From Castanea sativa (taxonomy: Eukaryota > Streptophyta > Magnoliopsida > Fagales > Fagaceae), in the NCBI RefSeq assembly GCF_040712315.1, contig NC_134013.1, positions 4,127,001-4,191,000 on the forward strand: a stretch of 64,000 nucleotides of DNA. Direction: 5' to 3'. Below, one piece after another: positions 46,989 through 58,708 of the stretch (position 1 is its first letter; each line of letters opens with the position of its first letter). The position numbers were made by a program, and so were the translations under genes. The notes beneath the pieces were generated by a model. It saw only the letters and a list, made by a program, of their open reading frames with translations. It was not told the origin of the DNA and made no database searches.

Positions 46989-47206
46989 TGATCTATTAGT
47001 TTATATTTTATACATAATTTTAAACTGCAAAAACTTGAAATTTAAATAATTTATTGATGACATAACTATTGATCTTCAATTTTCTAGAAATTTTGTAAGT
47101 ATAGAGAATATATGAAGAATATATCATCTAATGGTGAATTTGTCAAAATTCACCTTCAATAAAAAGATATTGAGTAAGGCTGTAACCTAAGGTTACAACC
47201 AATTTT

Positions 47207-50200
47207 GTAACTAAATTTGGTCTAATTAATAACCACATGGGAAGAGGCAAACTCACCCGCTATGGATCTTGCTCAGCTTTCCTTTTTTTTTCTTTTCTTT
47301 TTTTCTAGTATTTTTGTACATGTATTATAAAATGATAGGAATGGTCACATAGGGTCAACAAATTTTTTTTTTTAATTTAAGGTTAATTATGTCATTAAAT
47401 ATTGAAAAGAAGCTGTGATTGTTTGATTTTTATTAGAGCATTAATACTCCTAAAAAACTGAATTGTTAAATATTGATGCTTTTAGGCACTTGTTGACAAA
47501 AAACCTATGTTTTAATTATGCCATTATAAAAATAAAAATGAAGAAACTTTAGCGTGTAGACTTGGATGGAAGAATCTTCTCCTTGAAGAGTCAAGCACTC
47601 TTGAGAGTCTTGCAGCCCAATTCTCATCTTTTAGTGATTTAGGCTATGTTTTTTTGAGTAAAAACAAAATAAGGAAAATATTTTAGGCGAAAATGCACTT
47701 TTGTTCCCTATATTTTGAGTCAATTCTCATTTTGGTCCCAAAATTGATTTCTTTGCTAATGTCATCCCTAAAAAAAGAAAATCGTTTTCAAAATAGTCAT
47801 TTCCGTCAGGCTAGAAACGGAGAAATCCTACGTGTCTAACGGAATGCCCTGTTTGCTGATGTGGCTATTAAATATTATTATAAAAGATTATTTGGCATTT
47901 TTAAATGCCATGTCAGCATTTTAATTTTTTTAAACGAAGCCACGTCAAAAAATTTATATAAAAAAGAAATTAATTTTTTTAAAAAAAACCTTAAATCTAA
48001 TTTAAATAAAAAAAACAATTGTTTCTCAAAAAACAAAAAAAACAACAACTTGGTGTTCTTCGTGTTCTTCCCCATCAAACCCAAGAAGAACTCAAACCCA
48101 GATTCCCAGAAAACAAACCCAGCAACCAAACAAACACAGACCTAGATCGGTAGAACCACAATAGCACACCACAACAGAAACAAAAACCCAAACCAACAGC
48201 ACACCACATGGCAAACCCACAAATCTGACCACCACTTTCACCGTCGCCCAACAACCAGAACCCCAAACCACAGCAGCAAAAAAAAAAAAAAAAATCAACC
48301 ACAACAAGAAATCACCACTTCCTCCTCCACCACTTCTCAAGAAATCACCACCATCCACAGCAAGGGAAAAAAAAACCAAATCAACCAAATCGGACCACGA
48401 CTCCTACGATCCACGCTTCGAGCCATGAACAATCAGACCCACGCTTCGATCCACCATTCGATCCACACTCACGACTCCTTCGATCCACGCAGACCCACGA
48501 AGAGAGAACAGAGAAAAGAGGGAGAGAAGAACAAGCCTTGGCGACGTTGGGTGCTGGGTTGGTGGGTTTGGGTCTCGGCGAGAACAAAGAACAGAGGGAG
48601 AGAAGAGAGAACAAAGAAAAGAAGTGAGAGAGGAGAGAGAATAATAAGCCTGAAATGAAATAACTCCTTTGTTGTGGGATGATAGGTGTTGGTTTGTGTT
48701 TGTTGTTTGGTTGCTGGGTTTGTTTTCTTGGAATCTGGGTTTGAGTTCTTCCTAGGTTTGATGGGGAAAAACACGAAGAACACCTTAGTTGTTTTTTTAA
48801 TTTTTAATTTTTTTGAGAAACAAGTTGTTTTTTTAATTAAATTAGATTTAAGGTTTTTTTTTAATTTAATTTCTTTTTTATACAAATTTTCTGACGTGGC
48901 TTTGTTTAAAAAAATTAAAATGCTGACATGGCATTTAAAAATGCCAAATAATCTTTTTAATAATATTTTAATAGCCATGTCAGCGTCACATCATCAAACA
49001 GGGCATTCCGTTAGACACGTAGGATTTCTCCATTTCTAACTTGACGGAAATGACCATTTTAAAAACAATTTTCTTTTTTTAGGGATGACATTAGCAAAGA
49101 AATCAATTTTAGGACCAAAATGGGAATTGACCCAAAATGTAGGGACCAAAATGGTTTTCTTTTTCTAGTGATTTAGGCTATGTTTTTTTGAATGAAAACA
49201 AAATAAGGAAAATATTTTCCACACGACAGCATGTTTGGGTGGACCAAAAAACACAATTAAACTAAAAATAATTTTCAGTTGACTATAAATGGAGTGTAAA
49301 TTAATGAATTTACCTTTTGTTTTCCATTCAAATGATTTTACACTCCTCATAAATTTCAGCTAACCCAAACACACACATAGAGAGAATTTTCTGCACGAGA
49401 TTATGTGGATGCCCTAAGAATGTACTATCATACCATCACCACGTCGCAATGACTAAATTTGGCTCATATCTGCCTCCCATTGATTGTATTTGGTTATACT
49501 CAATGTAAAATTTTAAAATACATTTCTTTTAGTGCTTTACAAATTTTGATTTCCAATAGCTTTAACATAAATATATAAATTAAACACCATCTTTTCCCTC
49601 TTAAATTTAATGTTCCCAATTCCATAAAAACAATTTCAAGGAAAGTTTTTCCTTGAAAGTCTTTGAAAAGTATTGTTGTTAGTTTAATTTTCTAAAAACT
49701 TCAAACTTAAATTATATTTATAAGTTGAAAATTCATATAAAAGTAGGGGTGTGCATGGGTTAAGTTGAGAGGATTTTTCAATTCAACCCACAATGGTCGG
49801 GTTGAAAAAAACTCAATCCAACACAACCTATCATAGAGATTCAACCCAACTCACGTGGATCAGGTTGGACCTATGTGTTGGACAATTTTTAGAAAAAAAA
49901 GATAAGTATAAGAACAACAAATTTATAAGATTATCAACTTAAATAACAACAAACTTACAAATCGTACTTAAGCATAGCATCAAATTAATACAAAACTATT
50001 TGATTCAGGTACATACTCATTTCTCAAAACACCACACATTATATAATTTATTTTACACTATATTACATTAAAATATCAATTTTCTTGATTTTTTTAATTA
50101 TTTATCTTTCTTTACTCATAACAACTATCATCCACTTTCTTCCTACATTATCGAGATACGTTAAAAAAGAATAAAAAACTAACAAAAAAAGTAAATAATT

Positions 50201-50333
50201 TCAGTGTAAATTTACATGGTTACTTTAGTAACTTTGCTAATCTAAACAAAAAACTCATAGGTACTTCTAGAGTATAGTGAAATGATGCTCACTCCTCTCA
50301 CATTCATAGTAAACTTATCATGAATTTAATGAG
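47207..50333. repeat. Partial third unit of the array
   Basis: These bases match the first 1.6 kb of units A and B (504-2,150; 30,242-31,835), interrupted by a 1.5-kb fold-back element at 47,685-49,165. The match ends at about 50,333, inside a short AT-rich stretch, and is followed by a hairpin arm. No BAHD gene is present, so the array ends here or the rest was deleted. Confidence 0.8.
47685..49165. mobile_element. Long-TIR fold-back element (about 1.48 kb) in the third unit
   Basis: Inverted arms of about 460-480 bp lie at 47,685-48,148 and 48,680-49,165, around a 530-bp loop. The ends share words such as 'attttggtccc' and 'cctacgtgtctaacggaatg'. The type resembles non-autonomous MULEs whose ends start 'GG.GAAAAT.CA.TTTTG'. 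The lysine- and asparagine-rich or phenylalanine-rich open frames inside mirror each other across the arms and are not genes. It is flanked by a direct repeat of about 53 bp (47,632-47,684 and 49,166-49,218) of host sequence instead of a usual short duplication. Confidence 0.75.
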
Positions 50334-50396
50334 TGGACTCTACTATGAATGTGAGAGGAAGAAACATCATTTCACTATACTCCGGGAGTACCTAAG
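50256..50396. repeat. Hairpin at the end of the third unit
   Basis: The left arm 50,256-50,310 ('cataggtacttctagagta...') pairs with the right arm 50,343-50,396 ('...actccgggagtacctaag'). Units A and B have only the left arm, followed by unrelated sequence. It may be a complete MITE here that is truncated there, or a breakpoint hairpin. Confidence 0.55.
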
Positions 50397-51276
50397 AATT
50401 ACTCAATTTACGCAGTTTTAACTTGACTGATATGAATGATTTAAAGATTTGATTATGTAAAATTGATATATATTTTTATTTTTCATTGTCTAGTGCAAAT
50501 GCTCTAATATTTTGAATTTAATATGAGATGGAGATCGAAGTCCCTGTTGGTAACCCGTTTTGGTCACTCGCCTAACAGCCCTTATATGCCCAAATCAAAG
50601 TTCAAAAACACAAATTCTATTTTTCTAGACTTTTGCAACTATACAGATATTGTATGCACGACAGCCAAGGCCAAATTAAAGCAAGGTCAAGCTAAACTAA
50701 ACCCAAGACAAAGGTAGCCACATATACGGTAGGCTTTGCTTGATGCCCAAGTTTAGCCCCCTAACATGGGGACAAAAACCAAGAACACTTGTATGCATAA
50801 TGCATGGTTAAGGGCCAAAATCAATGCTCTACAGAAACACACGTGTCATGACCCAACGCAAGTTTAATAAATTGTACTATATAATATTGTCATGTAACTC
50901 ATTAATCAAATTTAATCAATAATATTATAGTCCCTTTTGGAATCCCATTTTGGTCCCTCCCCTAAACAAAACTAAAATGTCTAAATCCAAAGTTTAAAAA
51001 ACACAATTTTAGACCTTGGCAGCTACACATATATTTTATGCAAGACAAACGAGATCCAATTCAAGCAAGTGCAAAGCAAAACCCAAGCAAAGCCATTAAG
51101 AACAAAAGAAAAAGAACACATGAAACAATGGCATATTTTGAGTATACACTGTAAGTCTGTAACTGTATGCATGGTTAGAGGACACAATCAAAAGTACATT
51201 TTATGACCAGGATTTTATTTTTAAAGAACTAAAGGCATGCGGTATGCATGTTATCATACTATTTCAAAATTATTTT
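50397..51276. repeat. Diverged direct repeat beyond the array
   Basis: Bases 50,535-50,720 and 50,930-51,105 are related: 'gtcccttttgg...cattttggtc' openings, then 'aaacacaa', then 'caagacaa' words. They are about 398 bases apart. No gene or known element is recognised. Confidence 0.5.
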
Positions 51277-53442
51277 TGTGGGGTAGAAGAGTCAGGGTAT
51301 GTTTGTGAGCCTTGGGCTTGGTCCGAGGATATTAACTCGTCTGAGGAGGTCTTGGTGATAATAACTATATTGAATATAAAAGCCCACAAGCAAGTTATTA
51401 CAAGAGAAGTTGGTGGAAATGATCCAAGGAGGGAGATGTCCTCGGCTCTATGAAGTAAAGGTTGTATCATACACCCTGATCAGGGGGCGGCACCACGTTC
51501 AGTCCAAGTGTTCCCAGGATCACCCTGACCTGAAGAAAATATATATAATAATAATTTAAAATTTTTTATTTATCTACCCTTAAAATATAATTAGGAACAC
51601 CCTTAAGTTAGATACTCACATACAACTTCCCCCCCCCCCCTCTCTCTCTCCAAAATCTAGGCCCCTATCATCAAAATTTCATCAAATCAGCCCAAAGAGA
51701 TGACAATAGTCAACAACCCGTAACAAGAAAAACCTTTAAATAGAAAAAAAATTTGGTTTAAACAAAAAAAATACATAATATAATCATACCACAAATCTAA
51801 AATAACAAAACAGAAATCACAAATTTCCAATTTTACCCATTTAAATTTCTCTCCCTCAATTTCACTCTCTCAACTCTTATTCTTCCTCCAACAACTGTTG
51901 TTTTTTACCTGAATCCTTTATGCTTTTTCAATTCTTCTTGCCTAGACTGTCATACTGTTATGGTTGATGATGTCTACTATTTGAACAACAAAAATCCTCC
52001 TCTATTTTTTTCTTCTTTGGCTTAGATTTCTCCACTAGTTTGCTGAAATCCTCCTTTCTTTATTTTCTTTCTTCTACTTCAATTTCTCCACCAGCCCACT
52101 GTCTCTTTGTTTTCTCAAGAGGTTTTTTTACTTTCCTTATATCTACTTTTAAGTTTTGGTCAAAAATGTCAGACACACATGTCTTTTGTCTAAGAGTCCA
52201 TCTACTCTACACGTGGGATTCACTTCTCTACATCTTTCTTTTTCCAACCTTTTATCTATTTTGTTTTTCATATTAATGAGCTGTGATAGAAATCAAAATG
52301 TATCTTGTGCAATATATTATTAAGTTAGAGTTACGTTTGAGATTCGCTTATTTTATTAAAATTAAATTTTTTTTATTAAAAGTATTGTAAATAAAAGTAA
52401 AAGTTAGTTAAAAATAGTACAGTGAGACCCATGAATAGTACAAAAAAGTGCAAAAAAAACCCTTGAATAATAGCAAAAATAAGCTAAATAGTAAAATAAG
52501 CTAGCAAAATTAAATCATGCCAAACACACACTATATATATGAATTTATGGCTTAAAAATAGATTATATGAATTTACATTTTTTTAAAGCTCTTAAATAAA
52601 TAAAAAAGTGGGGTTCTAATTTATAAACAAATTAAATATAATACATATAAAGTGATAACTCTAAAAGGTACATTAGGATTGATTGGTACCCAAATATATC
52701 ATTTTTTTTCTTCTTAACTAAACTTAAATGACCTTAGTATGAAATTGACGATTTTGTTTCGGGCCCCTTAAGCTCAAATCCTGGGTTTGTCTCTACCAGG
52801 AACACTCTAAGAAACATTCTTGGTGCCGCCACTGACCCTGATGTATGTAAGGAAATTCTAGAGGGTCTGATGAGGGAGGATATGTTCCATATGGGTACAG
52901 GAAGAAGGAGTGAGTAAGAAATATCTTAGAGAAAACTGCTACCACCGCATTAAAGACTCTACACCTACCTCTCTAGCCACATTAATGGGGAAATGACCTC
53001 TGAACAGTGGGGGGCAATGTTACAGCTAATATTTGAGGGCTTCAAGAAGATAGTGAATGTGACAAATACCTGGATTGGTGATCTAGTCCATACGTGAAAA
53101 ATAGTGGGAAGAATGAAGAGAATATAAATGGAAAATGGTGGCATTCAAGAAGGGGAGATCGGAAAAAGAAAGAGAAAAACATTGTATACACCACTTTCAA
53201 ATATAATTTATTGTGGAAAGAATAAGGGGGAATATAATTTATCATCGGCTAACGTTCGAGGAGAGTTTTTGTCATAAAACCATTTCATTGTGCATGTATT
53301 GACGATCTAGCCCACCATACTTGTTATCTAATATCCATAAAACTTAGGTTTCAAGCTCACACTCTATAAATTTCATTGTATAAGGCTATTTGGGCCTGCA
53401 CCTTACACACGGTTGGGTCGAGATGCAAATTGTGTTCTTACA
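51277..53442 (-). mobile_element. Solo LTR 3, reversed and split
   Basis: Flanked by ATTTT (51,272-51,276 and 53,443-53,447). Read on the minus strand it starts TGTAAGAACACAATTTG at 53,442 and carries the 'gaggaca/ccgagga' words of solo LTRs 1 and 2. Without the hAT-type insertion it is about 804 bp, close to 844-852. It is older or more diverged than the other two. Confidence 0.75.
51481..52834. mobile_element. hAT-type non-autonomous element nested in solo LTR 3
   Basis: An 8-bp duplication ACCCTGAT flanks it (51,473-51,480 and 52,835-52,842). The termini are CAGGGGGCGGCACCA and, read inward from the right, CAGTGGCGGCACCAAG, which fit the short CAG-type ends of hAT elements. It is 1,354 bp with no transposase-like frame. 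The inside is AT-rich with a C/CT tract at about 51,630. Confidence 0.82.
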
Positions 53443-53637
53443 ATTTTTATACATGAAAAAATAAATTTGAATCATAGAACATTATATATTTTTTAAATAT
53501 TGAAAATTGAACATGAAATAAACTCTATTTCTATGATACATATGGAGTTTTTTCCCCTCCCTCTCTGCACCCCCATTGTTGTGTTTTCTTTGACTTTGTT
53601 AACCAATATGTTTATTAACATAGTATTTTCCATATGG

Positions 53638-53638
<1 letters not shown>

Positions 53639-53672
<34 letters not shown>
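53639..53672. repeat. (TA)n microsatellite
   Basis: About 17 TA dinucleotides, next to the MITE that follows. Confidence 0.95.
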
Positions 53673-53675
<3 letters not shown>

Positions 53676-53677
<2 letters not shown>

Positions 53678-53868
53678 GAAATGATATGTCCACAACATTT
53701 TTACAACATTTTTACAACAAATCCTAAGTGGCAAGTTATTACTGGTTGTTATTGTTGGGACAAAAAAGTAATCTTAGTGTTAGATTCAAATTTGAACCTA
53801 TAACAACTAACCACCTATGATTTGTTGTAAAATTGTTATAAAAATATTGTGGACGTAGCAACTCTTTA
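53676..53868. mobile_element. MITE with about 45-bp inverted ends
   Basis: The left end has 'atatgtccacaacattttt' and the right, read inward, 'ctacgtccacaatattttt', followed on both sides by 'acaacaaatc' and 'aagtggc/aggtggt' words. It is about 190 bp, AT-rich, without coding potential, and lies in a TA-rich target. Confidence 0.7.
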
Positions 53869-54408
53869 TATATAAATCTGAAACAACTAGTGATTTTTAA
53901 AGAAATTAAAAAATTATGCCTCCTTTCTAAATAAATCGTAAAGCATTGATGTTGACTTAAATTAAATAAAAGCCAATCCATCTATGTCCATGTCAGCCTT
54001 TTACGATCACAGCCAATCAAACTCAACCGCAAGGCAACAACTCATTCTCTTGGCTCCACAAAAGGGTACAAAAAATCCATGTCTCACCCATCATTGCACC
54101 ACTAAAATTCCGCCACATAAGCACCACCTCTTCCCGATCCAACCCATCTAACATTTCGCCACGTGTACTCAAACTCTGTGCACCCACAAAAACACAACAA
54201 AATCAACGGCTCACAAGCAAAGAAAACATGCACTTTTGGTACCACATGGTCGCAACAAAAATAAACCTCGTATAGTAGCTTCACAGACACGCTTTCATCG
54301 TAAACAAACTCATAAACCCCTCCACACCCCATTTCTGGTTCCTCCTAAACCTTAAAACCCTATATCTCTCTCTCTCTCTCTCAGAGTTTCTCTCCAAATT
54401 CATTTTCG
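53869..54408 (+). promoter_or_regulatory. Upstream region and leader of the NAC gene
   Basis: Contains a 'gccacgtgtac' G-box-like word at about 54,158 and a CT microsatellite (54,363-54,382) just before the start codon, as in many plant leaders. No clear TATA box can be chosen. Confidence 0.45.
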
Positions 54409-57400
54409 ATGGGAGATCCAATTCCTAGTACTCAGAAACTGAAACCCACGACGTCGTTTTCACTCCCACCAGGTTGTCGATTCCACCCATCTCAACACGA
54501 ACTCGTCTCTTTCTACCTCGCGAACAAAAACCGTGACCCGGACCCGAACCCGGATGAGAATTTTTCCAACGGCTACGATTTGATCGGGGAGCTGAACCTT
54601 TTCGATTACGACCCATTTGAGTTACCGGACGATACGTGCTTTTCGTACGGTTTCGGAGGAAGGAAAAGGCACTGGTACTGTTACTGTTGCTCGAGTAGCG
54701 GTAGAATTAGGAGCAGAAGGAAAACGAAGAATGGGTATTGGAAGAGAAACGGAAAGGTGAGAGACGTGGTGGGACCATGTGGGAGGGTCCAGGTGGGGTC
54801 CAGAAAGAGCTTCGTTTTCTATTTGGGGAATTCACCTGAGACTGCGTTCAGGACCAGTTGGGTTTTGTATGAGTATGCTCTTCTTGATCATCCTAAGGTA
54901 AAAAAAAAAACAATCTTTGTTTTCTTAATTTATAGAATTTGATATTGCTAAATTTGGTATTTGATGATAATTATAGTAATCTGGTGTGAAAGTTCGGTTT
55001 TTGTTTTTTGGTTTATTTGTTTTTGTGGATAAGTGGTGGATGCTGGAATTGTTGAGTTTGGGTTTATGAAAAGTGACTTGTTGAAAAGGTTTACAGGTTT
55101 GTTTTCATGTTGTCATTATTCCTTAAAGCGAAAGTACAAAATAAGTGCTACTATTCTATTCCATAATTGATAATAAGAGAAAGCTATATGCTTTGTGTAG
55201 GGTCATGATGTAATACCATTGTTTGGTTTCTTTTAATGGCTATTTGCTTACTGTTTTTTCATTAGGATAATAAAAAAGGATCATAGATAAGGTGCTCTCA
55301 AAATCATGAAACAGTTTATGGTGGATAATTTGGACAATTTAGAAATCAGGGAGAACTGGTTAATCACTTATTTATGTGCCTCTGTTTTCTTTAGTGAAAT
55401 AATTCATTCACTTTGTTTAGTCCCCCTTAACAATAATTATCTCATGCATACAATATATGCATCCGCCTTGTCGCACTGTGTGGACTCCACAACCATGTGA
55501 GACCTACACGCTTTGAGAGGAATGATGTATATATGGGATGCATGAGATACCTTCACTGAGCCATGTAGACAAGTCCCTAAACCTAGCAACATATGAAATC
55601 TAACTTCAAACATTCACCAACAATTTTCTGCTCTGTTTGGGTGATGCATATTTATTAGAAGAGAGCATTTTTATTCTGTTCTGTCTCTGCTTATTCTTTA
55701 AATCCTGTAACTTTATATTTATTTGCAACCTCTGTGGAACTTGTTTGTTTAACATTGACCAGGTAAGGAATAGTGTTGGTAATTTCTTGATTGACCTATC
55801 TGGGAACATTTTGATCAATGTATGGCCTTGAATATATATGTCATGAAGTATTGATCAATGAATGGCTTTAACTTATTCAGTCTGCCAATCAGTGAGGCAT
55901 TGTTTGTTTTTGTGTTTCCCATGTAGTGATTTAATTATTATTTGTTCTCATCTGTGGATAATGATGGTTTTCTTCTTTTTTAGATTGAGTTTTGCAAAAT
56001 CAAGGTGGACAGAAGTGGGGGTTAGTGTTATTGGTTTTTCTTTTGTTTCTTGTTAGACCTTATGTGTTTATCCATCTGCAGGCTTCTTTTGTTGTGTGTC
56101 GAGTATTCTCTAAATCTCGTGCTGGAAATAGCATATCAGACAATGGGTTAAGTTCTTGTGCTGAAGAGAGTATTTCGGCAGTGCGTCACATTGGCACTCA
56201 GCATGATGGGTACTTAACATCTGATACTGTTGAAGCTAAAATTCAAGGTGATAACTCTGTTGATGGAAATAATGAGATACCAAGATATCCAAAGCAGTTG
56301 GGTAGTAAGTTAGAGGATCAGATCATGACTGGGCCTGTTTCTGTTGCCAGTCTTCCATTTCCTTCGGTCATGCAGCCAAGGGAGCTGGTAACATATCTAA
56401 ACATGACTCATATCCATATGCTCTGTATATAATATTTGGTGCTAAAGCATATCTTCAGTTCACTATGTAATGGTTTATTTTACTAATGTTTCCTTGGCAT
56501 TTTGATATTTTATGTTGGATTCTATGTTCATTGGCTGCACATATACCTTACACTTTAGGATTATGTTTTTTTTTTAGCCATGTTTACTGCATAATTTCAA
56601 GAATTTCTTCCACATTACATTTCCCACAATTTTACCCTTGCCACCAATTACCAGCTATTCCTTTAGCAACTTCCTGCAAGTTTGTTCAGAGCTAAAAGTT
56701 ACCTTTATTTCTAAATTTCTTCAAATTTTGTTTGAGGACCTTTATTATTTGCATCACCACATTTGGTGACAACTTTTCAAAACGACAACTTGTTAACATG
56801 ATGACAGAAATATATTTTCTTGCCATCCCACATTCTATTGATATTTATGTGATGATTGTGCGTGAAAAGCGAGGTGTAGTCAACTATATAAGTTTTAGAT
56901 ACTTCCACAGATAGAGGCAGCATGTCGGGCCTGCCTGATTTTTTAACATGGGATTTGAAGTTTGAACTATGTTTTTGGTAACCTTTGGTATTTTTTCCTT
57001 AGTCCACCTTTGTTTCTTTTTGCATTTGTTACTCATAAAATTTTCTAGTGAATCCTTTGTTGTCTAGAGTGGGCCAAAAGACAATGACAACAACAACAAT
57101 TTAGCCTTAGTCCTAAAATGTTGGGCTTGGCTATGGATCTTTAGCAAATCAATCGGGGTCAGCCACATGTATTCTTTTCCACTAGTCTATCATATCCAAA
57201 GTCATACTCTATGTTACCTCCTTAATAGACATGCCGTTTTTTTCTACTCATATTAATTTTATTTTAGGCTCTCCTCTACATTTTTGCCTTCCCTCGACTC
57301 GAATTAGCTTAGTTTTCCTCATTGGTTCATTAATTGCTCTTCTTTGCACATGATCAAACCATCTCAAGCGACTCTCCCTTATCTTTTGATCCATAAGGGG

Positions 57401-58708
57401 CCACTCATCTCAAGCAACCCTCTGTCAACTTTAAGCTAATTTCCCCATTTATCTATCTTAACATTTCCATTTCAACTACTCTCATTTTGTCGGCATGTTT
57501 CTTAACAGCCCATCATTTAGATGCATCGAGAATAGTTGGTCTTATAGCAATCTTATAAAATATACCCTTTAACTTAATAGTTATTCTACTATCACAAAAT
57601 ACTATTGATGTGCTTCTCCACTTCATCCATCTTGCTCCTTTTCTATGATTCACGTCATTTTAATCTTTCCATCCTTGTGATCCACAGTATCAGAAGCTCA
57701 TTGTTTGGTATCTTTTGACCATCATGTATTACAACCCTTTCATCTTTGTTTCTACTTTTACTAAACCAAGACTGTTTCTTTTGGTTGAAAACATTTTCCT
57801 GAATGTATTTTCCCACTTTTTTGTGTGTGTGGGTAAACCTATGGCATTCATTCAAAGACTAAGGAACAGCAAATGTATCAGGACAAAGCCTGTTAAAGTA
57901 CAGCTCAGCAAAGACAGAAAAAACTAGTAATTTCATTCCTCGTCTTATTTCTTCTAGGTAGGCATTTTTAATTCCTCTTTAATCTAACAGCTGCTTGAAC
58001 CTTTTCATGCCACCACAAAGTCTCCATAGTCAGTCACGCACATCATTTAATTCTCCAAATACTTCTTTATCACTTTTTTAACACAACTGGCAATTTCATT
58101 CCACATCTTATTAATATTTTTGTCTTGATCCAACTTGCCTTTGGTTATTTTATCTTTGAAAACATCTTGTTTTCTCTCCCTTCAAATGTCACCACCTAAT
58201 TCTTAGGCTTTTCTGTCTAATATCTCTTTTCCATCTTCAAATACATATCTAGTATCACCAACTTATGTTTAGTGGTTAAGGTCCCACTTGGTATCACCTT
58301 ACAAATTACAATCTTGATTACATCTACTATCAACTTTTCAAGTAACGGTGAAATATATTTTACTAATGTGTGCTCCACTTTTGAAGGTGAAGTGCGTAAA
58401 AAACAGTGGTAATTTGAGATTTCTACTGAGCCACTTGTAAAAAAAATCTATGTAGTTGTACCAAAAAAGAAGTTGGTATATATAAGATTTATTTAGTTTT
58501 TTGGCATGTTAAGTTCACATTCTTTTATAAATACAATTGTTTTTCATTTCATGTTGGTTATATCCCTTTTTGTGTTGTGGTTGGTGTGCAGGTGAGCTCA
58601 ACTGGGCTTCCTGGAAGTGGTTCGATGTTTGTTGAAGGTTTGACTGACCAGCAATTATCTTCCATTTTAGAGGAAGGTTTCATTGAGTTGAATGATCTCA
58701 TGGACTGA
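54409..58708 (+). CDS. NAC domain transcription factor, three exons
   Basis: Exons 54,409-54,897, 56,082-56,387 and 58,592-58,708 give 303 residues. All introns are GT/AG and phase 0. NAC proteins are plant DNA-binding nuclear regulators. Subdomain A is 'LPPGCRFHPSQHELVSFYL' (19-37), C/D contain 'NGYWKRNGKVRDV' (108-120) and 'VGSRKSFVFYLGNSP' (129-143), and the last part of the domain is 'WVLYEYAL' (151-158) plus 'SFVVCRVF' across the first splice. The domain departs from consensus (for example GCRFHPSQHE for GFRFHPTDEE and GYWKRNG for GYWKATG), so it belongs to a divergent subgroup. The C-terminal half is serine-rich and ends in the acidic 'LSSILEEGFIELNDLMD', a possible activation segment. 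There is no membrane segment. A possible poly(A) signal is at 58,993. Reading through the first donor would truncate the protein after 14 extra residues. Confidence 0.9.
56388..58591 (+). other. Intron 2 of the NAC gene
   Basis: A 2.2-kb intron, donor CTG/GTAACA, acceptor GTGCAG. It contains an antisense LINE piece (57,071-57,640) and AT-rich sequence otherwise. No exon-like frame interrupts it. Confidence 0.8.
57071..57640 (-). mobile_element. RTE-type LINE 3' fragment in NAC intron 2
   Basis: On the minus strand the broken frames read 'LCDSRITIKLKG', 'WAVKKHADKMRVVEMEML' and 'KIRESRLRWFDHVQRRAINE', the typical end of the plant RTE-type LINE reverse transcriptase. The element ends in TTG repeats (57,084-57,101 on the plus strand as 'aatgacaacaacaaca'). 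It has several stops and no 5' part, so it is dead. Confidence 0.75.

Larger units (their letters stand above)
30242..47206. repeat. Tandem segmental duplication, unit B
   Basis: The second full unit, about 17 kb, directly abutting unit A. It lacks the MULE and keeps the uninterrupted target at 45,735-45,744. It has its own solo LTR (46,137-46,988) at a different site from the one in unit A. It lacks about 345 bp that unit A has at 15,228-15,573, and it keeps a complete fold-back element (33,775-34,668) of which unit A has only the left arm. Its BAHD-2 is frameshifted. Confidence 0.85.

Noticed and set aside
48469..48978. 169-codon open frame on the minus strand
   Set aside because: It runs through the arm and loop of the fold-back element, and the other arm encodes a similar low-complexity peptide. 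It is a by-product of the repeat.
53493..53693. 66-codon frame with an isoleucine/tyrosine run
   Set aside because: It is the translation of the TA microsatellite.
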